Source: Cohnella terricola (lineage in GTDB: Bacteria; Bacillota; Bacilli; Paenibacillales; Paenibacillaceae). From it: a stretch of DNA of 64,000 nucleotides. Made by a program: the position numbers and the translations under genes. A model generated the notes under the pieces. The model worked only from the letters and a program-made list of their open reading frames with translations, was not told the DNA's origin and did not search any database. The stretch spans positions 310,001 to 374,000 of the forward strand of contig NZ_VNJJ01000002.1 in assembly GCF_007786475.1 (NCBI RefSeq). The letters run 5' to 3'. Below are positions 44,361-53,476 of the stretch, piece after piece; the stretch's first letter is position 1, and each line of letters starts with the position of its first letter.

Positions 44361-45587
44361 TCAACCTTCCGCCAATTTCAGCTTTTTATCCGTCGGAAGG
44401 AATACGGCGAGAAGTCCGAGCAACGGAAGGAACGAGCTCAGCTTGATCACGAAGGAGATGCTGGTCACGTCCGCGAGCGTTCCGAGCACGACCGAACCGA
44501 TCCCGCCCAATCCGAACGCAAGACCAAAGAACAATCCGGCCACCGTTCCCACTTTTCCGGGCAGCAGCTCCTGGGCGTATACGATGATGACCGAGAAGCC
44601 CGATAACAAAATAAATCCGATGCACAAGCATAACACGACCGACCAGAACAAGTTCGCGTACGGGAGCAGCAACGAGAACGGCGCGGTTCCTAAGATGGAA
44701 AACCAGATCATGTTACGTCTGCCGAACCGATCGGCGAGCGGACCGCCGAGGAAGGTTCCGACCGCTCCCGCGGTTAGCAGGGCGAAGATGAATACTTGCG
44801 CGTACTCCGTTGAGATGCCGCGATTATCGATCAGATAAAACGCGTAAAAGCCCGTCATGCTGGCCATGTATACGAATTTGGAAAATAGAAGCAGAATGAG
44901 GATCGTCATCGCGTAAGCGATCGTGCTTCTTGGCAGCGGCTCTTTATGTACCGCGCGTGTCTTGGCCGCGTTCTTGCGGGCAACGTGCGCTTTGTACCAT
45001 TTCGCCACATAGAGCTGGACGACGAAAGCCGCGGCGGCTGCGATCGTGAACCAGATGATCCCGAATTGGCCGATCGGGACGAAGATCAGTGCCGTGAAGA
45101 CCGGCGCCAGCGCTTGACCGATATTGCCACCGGTCTGGAAGATCGACTGAGCCAGCCCTTTGCGCTGTCCTGCCGCCAAGTGAGCCACCCGTGACGCCTC
45201 CGGATGCAAGACAGCCGATCCGAAACCGATCAATACGACCGACAGAAGAACCAACCCATACGTATCCGCGAATGCCAGCAGCACCATCCCCATTAGTGAG
45301 AATAGCACCCCCACAGGCAACAAAAACGGCTTCGGCCGACTGTCCGTATACAACCCGATCAAAGGTTGAAGCAGAGAAGCGGTAACGTTCAAGGTGAACG
45401 CGATCCAGCCGATCTGCGCGAAGCTGAGATTCATTGACTGCTGCATAATCGGAAAGATGGCCGGTATAACCGATTGGATCGAATCATTCAACAAATGGAC
45501 GATGCTGATTGATAATAAAATAGAATAGACCGTGTTCGTCGGAAGACTAGACGCCAGCTTTGCCGCCGACGCTTTATTCATATTCAT
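44361..45587 (-). CDS. MFS transporter, fosmidomycin-resistance (Fsr)-like
   Basis: A 408-residue major facilitator with 12 hydrophobic segments. Motifs resemble the Fsr branch: SIVHLLNDSIQSVIPAIFP, GWIAFTLNVTASLLQPLIGL, FGSAVLHPEASRVAHLAAGQ and FQTGGNIGQALAP. MFS motif A is seen as LADRFGRR. It probably exports a small molecule; the substrate is not decidable. GAGGTGGAGAAA precedes the ATG. The FadR-type regulator gene upstream on the same strand may control it. Confidence 0.85.
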   Translation of the reverse strand: MNMNKASAAKLASSLPTNTVYSILLSISIVHLLNDSIQSVIPAIFPIMQQSMNLSFAQIGWIAFTLNVTASLLQPLIGLYTDSRPKPFLLPVGVLFSLMGMVLLAFADTYGLVLLSVVLIGFGSAVLHPEASRVAHLAAGQRKGLAQSIFQTGGNIGQALAPVFTALIFVPIGQFGIIWFTIAAAAAFVVQLYVAKWYKAHVARKNAAKTRAVHKEPLPRSTIAYAMTILILLLFSKFVYMASMTGFYAFYLIDNRGISTEYAQVFIFALLTAGAVGTFLGGPLADRFGRRNMIWFSILGTAPFSLLLPYANLFWSVVLCLCIGFILLSGFSVIIVYAQELLPGKVGTVAGLFFGLAFGLGGIGSVVLGTLADVTSISFVIKLSSFLPLLGLLAVFLPTDKKLKLAEG

Positions 45588-45698
45588 TTTCTCCACCTCT
45601 ATCTTTTTTGTATTCATCCTATCATCTGACGTTTCAAATTAGACTAGAGCGTACAGCGGGCAACGGAACGAGGGTCGGAGTACGCTCCCCCCCCCCTG

Positions 45699-46418
45699 CT
45701 AACGGCCCGAATCGTCACGTTCCCGGAGCTGGCTGACGGTATAGTTCAAGTTCTGAAGCGTCCAATGCTCGGAAGCGGCGACGTCTTTGGCCTTGATCGC
45801 CTCGTATAGCTTCTCGTGACACTCGGTGTTCGGATCATGACCTTCCTTCTCCATCTCCAGCTTGCTGAGCGCCTCCCTCAGCACGGACGAGAACGTCCGA
45901 TACAAATCCACGGCGACATGGTTTTTGCTTGCGACGGCGACGGCGATATGGAATTTAACGTCGGCGTTCACAAAGCCTTCGCGGTCCCCCTTCTTCAACG
46001 CTTCGGAACGTTGATCCAGATGGCGCCGCATTTGCTCGAGATCCTCTTCGTCCCTGCGCTCCGCGGCCAACCTCGAAATCTCAAGCTCCAGCATTTTCCT
46101 AACCTCGTACACCTCGAAAATCTCCGCCCGTCTCAACCGATGCTCGAGAGGCTCCTGGATGACTTGGGAAGAGGACGCCAAATACGTGCCGAAACCCTGC
46201 TTCTTCTCGAGCAGTCCGGCGTGAACGAGTACCCTGACAGCTTCACGGATCGTGGAACGGCCCACTCCGAATTGCTCCATCAGCTCGGGTTCGGTCGGGA
46301 TTTTGTCTCCCTCCTTGAGCTCTCCACCGGATATTTTCTTTTGCAGTTGAACGACGACTTCGTCGACGAGTTTCGTGCGGCTTAAGGTTTGGAACGAAAC
46401 CTTCGATTTCGGATTCAT
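45699..46418 (-). CDS. GntR family regulator, FadR subfamily (FCD domain)
   Basis: A 239-residue regulator: winged helix at residues 10-75 (LKEGDKIPTEPELMEQFGVG, RSTIREAVRVLVHAGLLEKK) and a C-terminal FCD helical domain with metal-ligand residues (DVKFHIAVAVAS, ECHEKLYEAIKAKD). FCD regulators respond to organic acids. ATG at 46418 follows AGGAG. A run of about 13 C at 45689-45701 lies at its 3' end. Confidence 0.9.
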   Translation of the reverse strand: MNPKSKVSFQTLSRTKLVDEVVVQLQKKISGGELKEGDKIPTEPELMEQFGVGRSTIREAVRVLVHAGLLEKKQGFGTYLASSSQVIQEPLEHRLRRAEIFEVYEVRKMLELEISRLAAERRDEEDLEQMRRHLDQRSEALKKGDREGFVNADVKFHIAVAVASKNHVAVDLYRTFSSVLREALSKLEMEKEGHDPNTECHEKLYEAIKAKDVAASEHWTLQNLNYTVSQLRERDDSGR

Positions 46419-46488
46419 CAGATCATCTCCTGTATTTGCATTATAGACCGACGTCTCTACCAATCGCAACCATTTTTACATGAATGAT

Positions 46489-46956
46489 TCAGTCTGTTCG
46501 CAGCGCGGCAAACACGTTGTCTACGTGCCCTTTGACCCGAATGTTCCGCCACTCCTGCGCTAGAATCCCGTTCTCGTCGATCAGAAAGGTGGAGCGAACG
46601 ATACCCATATAGGTTCTTCCGTACAGTTGCTTTTCCTGCCAGACGCCATACAATTCGCAGACGCGATGCTCCGGGTCCGACAAGAGCGGGAACGGAAGCT
46701 CGTATTTCTCGATAAACTTATAATGCCGTTTTAGTTCGTCGGTGCTGATCCCCAGAACAGTCGCGTTCAACCTTCCAAAATCGGGAGTCGCGTCGCGGAA
46801 GTCGCAGGATTCTTGTGTACATGCAGCGGTCATATCCTTCGGATAAAAATAAAGCACGACCTTGCGGCCGCGATAATCGCTCAACCTGACCGTGCCCCCG
46901 TTCGTGGCGGGAAGCTCGAAGTCCGGGGCGGGTTGTCCGATGCGTGGTTGGGTCAT
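46489..46956 (-). CDS. bcp: Thiol peroxidase/peroxiredoxin, Bcp family
   Basis: A 155-residue atypical 2-Cys peroxiredoxin: [20 protein letters not shown], the peroxidatic site [18 protein letters not shown] with Cys 46 and the resolving Cys 51 five residues later, and [19 protein letters not shown]. It reduces hydroperoxides with thioredoxin in the cytoplasm. It stands alone between a regulator and the sigma-factor operon. Confidence 0.93.
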   Translation of the reverse strand: MTQPRIGQPAPDFELPATNGGTVRLSDYRGRKVVLYFYPKDMTAACTQESCDFRDATPDFGRLNATVLGISTDELKRHYKFIEKYELPFPLLSDPEHRVCELYGVWQEKQLYGRTYMGIVRSTFLIDENGILAQEWRNIRVKGHVDNVFAALRTD

Positions 46957-47043
46957 CGTTGAAGCTCCTTCTAAGGTTACATTTTCTCGCCTTCAAGCCT
47001 ATCACAGCATTCGGTGGAATTCAAAAATAGGACGTGTACAAGT

Positions 47044-47066
47044 AAAAAAGCGCCCGAAGGCGCTTC
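47044..47066. terminator. Terminator at the end of the DUF4179 gene
   Basis: AAGCGCC-TTCG-GGCGCTT with a T-run on the minus strand. The stem base touches the DUF4179 stop codon. Confidence 0.9.
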
Positions 47067-48188
47067 TTACGGCAATTCCAGCGTGATCTCCAACTCTTTA
47101 ATGTAATTATTTAATCTTTCTCCGTTCGGCCCCTTAATCCACCCCGCATAAGGCTTAATCGTGATCGATTTCGGCAATGTCGCGGTTCCTTCGTAATTCT
47201 GCGTTCCTTTGAATAAATCTTGTTCTCCGACTCTGACGCCGCTGCTTCCGTTCACGCTCTTGAATTCGTTCCCGTTCTCATCGAAAAGCGCGTATAACAA
47301 AAACTTATTCCCGTTAAACCGAGCGGGCGGCTCCACCTCCGAGTTGGCGCTCATCCCCAACAAAGTGATCAGTTGAATCGTGGCCGGGGTAATCTCCAAT
47401 TTCTCGATTCGCAAAGTGACACCTTCGTATTGCTTCTCTTCGGTTGAAGACAATTCGACCGCCCCCGGCGCGTTTTTCTCAATCGGAACGGTAAATTCAT
47501 ATATGCCGTTATCTACGCCTTTCCGCGGAGCAGTGGCAATCTTAAGCGTAAGTTCGAAAGCGTCGGGGAACTCGTACGCTTCGCTTGTTCTCCCGTCGAA
47601 GCCGGAATGCCCCATACTGATGATTCGAACCGCCGTACTATCGTCTATCCGTTTCGTCGCTCCGATGCTAAACGTATATGGACCTTCCTCTCCGTTCACC
47701 CTGGCATTCACGCTAAACGTTTCGATCGCGTAATCCGGCAGTTTTCCATCGACATGGACTTTAACCGCAACGGATAGCCTAGCCCCGTCGTACATGAAGT
47801 CGGATACCGTAACGGTTCGGCCGGATTTGGTCTGGCTGTAGGTTTCTTCTTTCACCATCCCGTTGAGAGTAGCGGCGATTAGACCCGCATCCCCGAAATG
47901 TTCATACAGACTATTGATCCATGGGAACTGTTTAAGCGATTTAGCCATAGCCGGCGAGATGAAACCCGAACCGATCAGAAGTACTCCCGCAATCAGCGCC
48001 GCGACGACGGACAAACCGGCGCGCATAATAATTCCTCGGTTCCGCCGACGATTGCGAATTGGCTTCAGATCGACTTCCGAAAGTCGCTCGTAGGTATGAT
48101 CAAGAGCTTCTCTAATGCTATCGGGTATTCGATCGGATAATAAATCCTTGTTATCCCGTAACGAACGAATGAGTTTATCGTGATTCAT
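47067..48188 (-). CDS. DUF4179 membrane protein, probable anti-sigma factor
   Basis: A 373-residue protein: about 50 cytoplasmic N-terminal residues, a basic RNRRRNRG stretch, one membrane helix (GLSVVAALIAGVLLIGSGF), then an extracellular DUF4179 domain with FPWINSLYEHFGDAGL and a beta-rich C-terminal half. Its ATG overlaps the sigma-factor stop region (14 bases), with GGGGAG upstream. By position and topology it is the cognate membrane anti-sigma factor, although no zinc HxxxCxxC motif is seen. Confidence 0.82.
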   Translation of the reverse strand: MNHDKLIRSLRDNKDLLSDRIPDSIREALDHTYERLSEVDLKPIRNRRRNRGIIMRAGLSVVAALIAGVLLIGSGFISPAMAKSLKQFPWINSLYEHFGDAGLIAATLNGMVKEETYSQTKSGRTVTVSDFMYDGARLSVAVKVHVDGKLPDYAIETFSVNARVNGEEGPYTFSIGATKRIDDSTAVRIISMGHSGFDGRTSEAYEFPDAFELTLKIATAPRKGVDNGIYEFTVPIEKNAPGAVELSSTEEKQYEGVTLRIEKLEITPATIQLITLLGMSANSEVEPPARFNGNKFLLYALFDENGNEFKSVNGSSGVRVGEQDLFKGTQNYEGTATLPKSITIKPYAGWIKGPNGERLNNYIKELEITLELP

Positions 48189-48705
48189 AACTGCTCTCAA
48201 CTCCCCTTAAAGGCTCTAGCCACAGCAGAAGCTTCTCCCTTGCGCGATAGAGCCTGCTCTTGACCGTACCCTCCGAAATGTCCAACGTCCTCGCCACCTC
48301 TTTGATCGGCAAGTCATTCATGTAATGGAGTACGATGACTAGCCGCATCGGCAGGTCCAAGCTGTCGATGGCTTCGCGCAACTCCATTCCTTCGTATCCC
48401 CCGGATGTGGAATGCTTGTCCGATAGGTTCGGTAACGGTATCTGTTTCTTTCGTTGTTTCAACAATCGGCGGCACTCGTTAATCAGAATTCGGATCATCC
48501 AAGTTCGAAAATAAGCAGGATCCCGTAACGCATGTACCGACTTATAGGCAGTTAACACCGTTTCCTGCATCGCATCCGCGCAATCTTCGTCACGTTGCAA
48601 GATCTGCTTGGCGACGGCGTACATCGGAGATTCCAATTGCCGCATCAGACGAGTGAATGCCTCCCGATCACCCTGTCTTGCTCGCATCACTTCCTGAATA
48701 TCCAT
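48175..48705 (-). CDS. ECF RNA polymerase sigma factor
   Basis: A 176-residue ECF sigma factor (SigV/SigX-like): region 2 with CADAMQETVLTAYKSVHALR and FRTWMIRILINECRRLLKQR; region 4 with LPIKEVARTLDISEGTVKSR, then LYRAREKLL. ATG at 48705 follows GAGGGAGAAGCGAAG. It is paired with the DUF4179 protein. The signal is unknown. Confidence 0.93.
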   Translation of the reverse strand: MDIQEVMRARQGDREAFTRLMRQLESPMYAVAKQILQRDEDCADAMQETVLTAYKSVHALRDPAYFRTWMIRILINECRRLLKQRKKQIPLPNLSDKHSTSGGYEGMELREAIDSLDLPMRLVIVLHYMNDLPIKEVARTLDISEGTVKSRLYRAREKLLLWLEPLRGVESSYESR

Positions 48706-48878
48706 CTTCGCTTCTCCCTCGCGGCTGCTGCTCCCTCGCAAACGGAAGCGATCAGCATCGCTGACTCGATTAAGTAATTATTAATTAGATCACTCAAACG
48801 CCCGAAAGGTTCCCGACCGAAGAGATAACTATTTAGATTTATATTGGGGAGTTGTGGGGATGAATTGCCTCCCAAACA

Positions 48879-48914
48879 AAGAAGCCCTAAAGGGGTAACC
48901 TTTAGAGCTTCTTA
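48879..48914. terminator. Terminator at the left edge of the AT-rich island
   Basis: AAGAAGCTCTAAAGG pairs with CCTTTAGGGCTTCTT across TTACC, with T-rich 3' flank. On the minus strand it begins two bases after the stop of the small frame at 48916-49068, as if a gene once ended there. Confidence 0.75.
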
Positions 48915-48915
48915 C

Positions 48916-49068
48916 CTATAGTTGGAGAATGCAATCTGAATAAGTCTTGTACCAATCAGGGCGTTGCGCTTTAATCAAAGATAACGCTTCGGTCAAAGTA
49001 ATTCTTTTTAAGATTTCTTTCTTTATCCACGAAGAGGTTAACTCCCAAATTTGATCTTTCCACTTCAT
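48916..49068 (-). CDS. Small AT-rich frame (50 residues), possible gene remnant
   Basis: A 50-residue frame, MKWKDQIWELTSSWIKKEIL...KAQRPDWYKTYSDCILQL, ends two bases before a terminator. The open frame extends 21 codons further upstream (GISLVLRPVFEVQLKSGREI) with no start codon, so it looks like the 3' end of a larger, truncated gene. Composition matches the AT-rich SIR2 gene beside it. I do not recognise the family. It could be a decayed partner or neighbour gene that arrived with the SIR2 gene. Confidence 0.4.
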   Translation of the reverse strand: MKWKDQIWELTSSWIKKEILKRITLTEALSLIKAQRPDWYKTYSDCILQL

Positions 49069-49183
49069 ATCGATTTCTCTACCGCTCTTTAATTGTACTT
49101 CAAATACGGGTCTTAGTACTAAAGAGATACCCTATATGCTCTAATTGAAGATAAACACTTGGTTCACAATTATTAATGGATGT

Positions 49184-52141
49184 TTAATTATAAAAATTAA
49201 AGAAAACTTCTTTACTTCTTTTGCTTAATTCGTTGTCAATAATAAAAGCTATGACTTTTTCTCTTACTATTCTCTTTCCGGATTCATGGCTTGAAACTCG
49301 CTCATGTACTTGATCAGTGAACAATTCAAGCCATTCAATCTTAAACTCTTCATACTTAAAATTTTCAATATCAACTAATAAATCAAATATAGCATTATAA
49401 TTATAATATTTTTTGAATTTCTCAGGATTGAGTAACTTATTATTAAAAATCAGCTCTGCTATGTTTTCTAACATACTATCAATCGGATCTGGAAATTCTC
49501 TAGTCCCATTATTTTTTTTATGAATAGCACCTTCTATTAAATCAACAATTTTATCTTCATATATTACTGAACTGGTAATTATTTTTTTCTGGACTGCGGA
49601 ATAGTAAAGATCATAATTAAACTTACTATTTAAAAAAACTACTATAATTTCGCTTATTTTCTCTTTCTCTTCTACTGGATAGAATTTAAATAATGATACT
49701 AAAATTTTCCTTATTTCTAACTCCTGTGTAGTACTTGTTAAGGCTTTATAAGAATTTATATTCTCTGTGACATATTCTGAATTTTTATTTTTAATTATTT
49801 TTATTGTAGAATCCACCAGGTTTACAATTTCTGAATTAATATTTGATATATTCTTCTGCAAAATAACAACAAGTAACTTATCAAGAATTTTACAATTGAT
49901 ATTGCTTATAAATCGCTTGTGCTGCCCAACTATAAATATAGTAAAATTTCTTAATACAAGCTCACTTACGTTTTTCTCCTGTACCAGTTCTGTAAATTTT
50001 TTAATAATGAAAGAAAAATTTTCCTCATTTCTCAAATCAACTCTAGACAAGACAGTAAAAGAATTTTCTAGAACTTCATTAAAGAACAATGAAAAACCAT
50101 TTGTGATTATAGAATTTATCATATTCTTAAAAGAGAGCAATAAATTATTAATATCTTCAACCTCAATCAACTGTAGATTATATTTAGTAAATAGTTTTTG
50201 AATATAACTCTTATCGAGGTAGGTTATCATAATGAAATATGTGAAATAATCCAGGTGATTCATTTTCACTTTTTTTCCTTTGAATCCAAAGAAGGGATTC
50301 TCATCAGTAACACTCTCATCAATACTTAAACTAATTATTACACCCTCAACATATCTTTTATAAACATCTCGTACTTCAGAATAGTTATCAAAAAATATAA
50401 AATTAGAGTTAATATAATCCCAAAAAAGTTTAACCTCACGTTGTAATTCATGAATTTTGCCAAACTTGGTATTACCGTAATACGTTGTATTTTTTTCTTC
50501 ATCAACTTTGTAGACTAGGTTTGTAATCTTATTAAATGTCGAGTAAACGCAATTATAATTAATAATCTCCCTTACAAATGAAACACTTACTCGGCTTTGA
50601 TCTGGAATACTGTAGAAAATAGTTTCAATATCTATTGAGTTAATTTCATCTTCAATAGATTTCCTTTGTTCTTCACTCTGAATTTTGTACCAAATACTCC
50701 TAGTTATTAGCTTCCCTACGGTATTTCTATTTACTTCAGATATGAAGTAAATATGATAGTTTTTGCTTCTAAATGAGTAATCGGAAATACGTTTAAGTAA
50801 TTTATAGGCTTCATAAAATTCATCTGTTTTATAATAGGCGAATGCTTTTTTTAAGAAATGTTGCTCATTACCTTCGATAATTAACTCCTGTGCATCTGAA
50901 TCGAGCCATTCCTTTATTTTTTTATAATCAATCTGAATAATATGATTAATAAGTTCTTCACTTTTTATTAATGAATTATTGAACTCGAATATTAATTTCT
51001 CTTTTTGACTTTCGATATTTCTTTCCTTAACTCCAACAACCTTGGCTTTTAAAAACACTTCACTAATTAGTCTTGCTTTTATTTGCGATAATACATCGTT
51101 ACTCTTTTTCGACTCGTTCATTTGGTGAAACATTGAAATAACTTGGGGATCAGATAAATATATATATCCATCCAAACTAAAATCATATGAAATATTTACT
51201 TTTAATACTTCAAAAATATCCTGCAATCTGACGCTGTTTAACTTGTTCAAATTACTTAATTTTGTATGATAATAATCTAATACAGTCCCTAAATAATTAT
51301 CTGAAGTACTTAAATATCTCAAAAAATTATATAATCGTATCGCCCTTTCATCCGAAAGATTATCTGGAACAATAGGGGAATACTCCTCTAAATTTTCAAT
51401 TTCAGTGGTATAAAGAATATTAATCCCACGGTTTTTAAAATAGTTGTATTCGATGAGATTTAGACTCGAAGCAGTATCTGTACTTAAAAAGTATGTAGGC
51501 TGAAAATCTTTCTTCAAAGCATCTTTGACCCATTGGAATATTAGCTTTACATCAATGTCATTTACTGAATAGCCAACAAACAATACTAAATGTGTTGAAA
51601 GCAACGATTTCACATAATTCTCGATTAATTTAAAATTTGATGAATAGGACAAAAAGTCGTCTTCCTTTAGTACTATGTTCTTATTTTTTAAATCTCCGTG
51701 AATTTTTAAAATCATATTATTATTAGGGGTATAAGGTAAATCCTCGTCTTTCGATACAACATCATAAAACATTCCTTTTTCACGTGCAGCGTCTTCAATT
51801 AAATCATCAAAGTTCGTTGTAATGAAATGATATGGTTTTAGTTCCAGTAATGTTTTATGTAACGGATTCGGTTTAACATTTTTATTGAAAACCTTATTAA
51901 TCAATTCGTAATATTCTTTTCTCCCTCTAGAATTATAATAATATTGTGGAATTCTTAAATAATCATCTTGGTTTAGATTATCACAATCAATTCCAAGACC
52001 CTCACCGAATCTTCTAACAAGTTCCTCCCAAGTAGGAAAACCAGAGTTCACCGATACTCCTGCCCCCACAAATATAATCAACTTCTTGTTATTAATAGCA
52101 TCTCTAATGATTTTCTTACTTTCTCGAATAAAGGCTTTCAC
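49184..52141 (-). CDS. SIR2-domain defence protein (defence-associated sirtuin-like)
   Basis: A protein of about 985 residues. The N-terminal SIR2-like domain has the NAD-binding loop FVGAGVSVNSGFPTWEELV (residues about 24-42), TTNFDDLIED with the catalytic-type Asn near 110, KIHGDL with the catalytic His near 148, and FVGYSVNDIDV near 188. The remaining 700 residues are helical with no visible P-loop, SLOG or APAZ part, unlike Avs5, ThsA or Argonaute-linked sirtuins. Size and layout fit DSR-type single-gene anti-phage NADases, which deplete NAD+ on infection. The gene is strikingly AT-rich against its GC-rich surroundings, a sign of transfer. GTG 52141 lies eight bases after GGAG; GTG 52150 is possible. 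Confidence 0.8.
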   Translation of the reverse strand: MKAFIRESKKIIRDAINNKKLIIFVGAGVSVNSGFPTWEELVRRFGEGLGIDCDNLNQDDYLRIPQYYYNSRGRKEYYELINKVFNKNVKPNPLHKTLLELKPYHFITTNFDDLIEDAAREKGMFYDVVSKDEDLPYTPNNNMILKIHGDLKNKNIVLKEDDFLSYSSNFKLIENYVKSLLSTHLVLFVGYSVNDIDVKLIFQWVKDALKKDFQPTYFLSTDTASSLNLIEYNYFKNRGINILYTTEIENLEEYSPIVPDNLSDERAIRLYNFLRYLSTSDNYLGTVLDYYHTKLSNLNKLNSVRLQDIFEVLKVNISYDFSLDGYIYLSDPQVISMFHQMNESKKSNDVLSQIKARLISEVFLKAKVVGVKERNIESQKEKLIFEFNNSLIKSEELINHIIQIDYKKIKEWLDSDAQELIIEGNEQHFLKKAFAYYKTDEFYEAYKLLKRISDYSFRSKNYHIYFISEVNRNTVGKLITRSIWYKIQSEEQRKSIEDEINSIDIETIFYSIPDQSRVSVSFVREIINYNCVYSTFNKITNLVYKVDEEKNTTYYGNTKFGKIHELQREVKLFWDYINSNFIFFDNYSEVRDVYKRYVEGVIISLSIDESVTDENPFFGFKGKKVKMNHLDYFTYFIMITYLDKSYIQKLFTKYNLQLIEVEDINNLLLSFKNMINSIITNGFSLFFNEVLENSFTVLSRVDLRNEENFSFIIKKFTELVQEKNVSELVLRNFTIFIVGQHKRFISNINCKILDKLLVVILQKNISNINSEIVNLVDSTIKIIKNKNSEYVTENINSYKALTSTTQELEIRKILVSLFKFYPVEEKEKISEIIVVFLNSKFNYDLYYSAVQKKIITSSVIYEDKIVDLIEGAIHKKNNGTREFPDPIDSMLENIAELIFNNKLLNPEKFKKYYNYNAIFDLLVDIENFKYEEFKIEWLELFTDQVHERVSSHESGKRIVREKVIAFIIDNELSKRSKEVFFNFYN

Positions 52142-52210
52142 ATTACTCACTCCAGATGCAATTTTAAAAGGGACTATCTGTTCTAGAAACCTTAATGCAA
52201 ATACAGGAAT

Positions 52211-52216
52211 ATTATA
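52211..52216 (-). promoter_or_regulatory. Extended -10 promoter of the SIR2 gene
   Basis: Minus-strand TATAAT preceded by TGG (extended -10), about 70 bases upstream of the start codon. No good -35 hexamer is visible. Confidence 0.5.
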
Positions 52217-52392
52217 CCAGATTATTATAAGTAAATCCGGTTTATCCTATCGCGATGTAATACAACCCAAAAATGGACGGCTTACAGCCTTTCTAACGTT
52301 TCGAATGAATTTGCCTTTGTTCTATATCTTGAATAGAGACCCCAAGCTCGAGCACTGTTCTCTTTGCCCTAATTCCACTACAGCAACCCATT

Positions 52393-52576
52393 CTAACGGA
52401 ACCCAGCGCCGTTATTTCATCGAAATCAACGTTTCACAAAATCTAACGGACGCCACAGACCTTATTGCGCCTCGCAAAGCGTGAATCCGTCCATGATCAA
52501 GCGAATAGCGGCTGTCAGTTCCGTTAGCATTCAAATCGGCGGCTGATCGGCAAATAACGGCTGTCAGTTCCGTTAG
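52393..52576. repeat. 184-bp palindromic intergenic element, copy 1
   Basis: The element is bounded by CTAACGGA (left) and its reverse complement TCCGTTAG (right). Its left half carries two direct submotifs (CTAACGGA..CCAGCGCCG.TATT and CTAACGGACGCCACAGACC) and its right half two inverted ones (TAGCGGCTGTCAGTTCCGTT, TAACGGCTGTCAGTTCCGTT). The same architecture and length occur at 57901-58084 and 58269-58451. No coding capacity is seen. Confidence 0.85.
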
Positions 52577-52604
52577 CTCCCCCGGCAGTTCCCGTCGGCA
52601 ACAC

Positions 52605-52650
52605 AAAAAAGCCCAACCCCCTCGCGAATACAAGAGGATTGAGCCTTTTT
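52605..52650. terminator. Terminator of the ABC-2 exporter operon
   Basis: GGCTCAATCCTCTTG and CGAGGGGGTTGGGC form the stem, with T-runs on both sides, 25 bases after the last permease stop codon. Confidence 0.85.
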
Positions 52651-52674
52651 GTGACGAATTACACATGCCGTGAC

Positions 52675-53472
52675 TCAGCTTCCCGCGCCCCGATACCGTT
52701 TCACGCCGTAGTTCCAGAAGCCGAGGCCAAGAGACAGCACGACGATGCCGACGACCGGAGTCAGCCACGGCATCCACCATTCATCGAGACGCCCGAGGAA
52801 AAACGACGCCGGATACACGCCCACGAAAGCGAACGGGAGAAGCCACGTCAGCAGAAACTTGATTGTCTTGTTATAGATCTCCACCGGATACCGGCCGTAG
52901 TTCTGAATGTTATAGATAAGCGGCCCGATTCCCGTCGGCGCGTCGGAATAGAAGGAGATCGCCGACATCGCCGTGTAGATGCCCATATAGATGAAGCAAG
53001 AACCGAGCACCATGACGATCAGGACAAGCGGATCGTACCAATGGAACGGCAGCCCGAGCGTCGACCAGGACGTGATCATAATAACCAGTCCGACGATGGC
53101 CCCGACGATCGAGGGCGGGTCCATATTCTCAAGCATGACCTGGGAGAGTGAATGCGCCGGCCGGGTCAAGACCCGGTCCATCTCCCCCTTGACGATATAT
53201 CGCTCGCTGAAGTTCCATGCGCTGAAGAACGTCGAGAACAACCCTGAAGCGATCATAAAATAACCGTACACGAACACGACTTCCGCTTCGCTCCAGTTCC
53301 CGAGCGAAGGCGTATGCATGAACACGATAAAAATAAACACGAGGTTAAGCCCGTTGAACATAAGATCCGACAGCACTTCGACTAAGAAGTCGGCTCGGTA
53401 GCTTAGCTTCGTTTTCATATAATTGGCGAAATAATCGCGGTACAGGCTCACCATAAAAGCGAATCGACTCAT
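52675..53472 (-). CDS. ABC-2 type exporter permease (COG3694-like)
   Basis: A 265-residue membrane protein with six helices, of the ABC2_membrane_6/DUF990 type (FLVEVLSDLMFNGLNLVFIF, ERYIVKGEMDRVLTRPAHSL). It forms an exporter with the neighbouring permease and ATPase. Such three-gene systems are widespread in Bacillales; the substrate is unknown. Four bases separate it from the upstream permease gene. Confidence 0.88.
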   Translation of the reverse strand: MSRFAFMVSLYRDYFANYMKTKLSYRADFLVEVLSDLMFNGLNLVFIFIVFMHTPSLGNWSEAEVVFVYGYFMIASGLFSTFFSAWNFSERYIVKGEMDRVLTRPAHSLSQVMLENMDPPSIVGAIVGLVIMITSWSTLGLPFHWYDPLVLIVMVLGSCFIYMGIYTAMSAISFYSDAPTGIGPLIYNIQNYGRYPVEIYNKTIKFLLTWLLPFAFVGVYPASFFLGRLDEWWMPWLTPVVGIVVLSLGLGFWNYGVKRYRGAGS

Positions 53473-53476
53473 CCTC

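Noticed and set aside
49767-50201. Plus-strand frame of 144 codons inside the SIR2 gene
   Set aside because: It is an antisense reading of a very AT-rich gene with no ribosome site or family resemblance.
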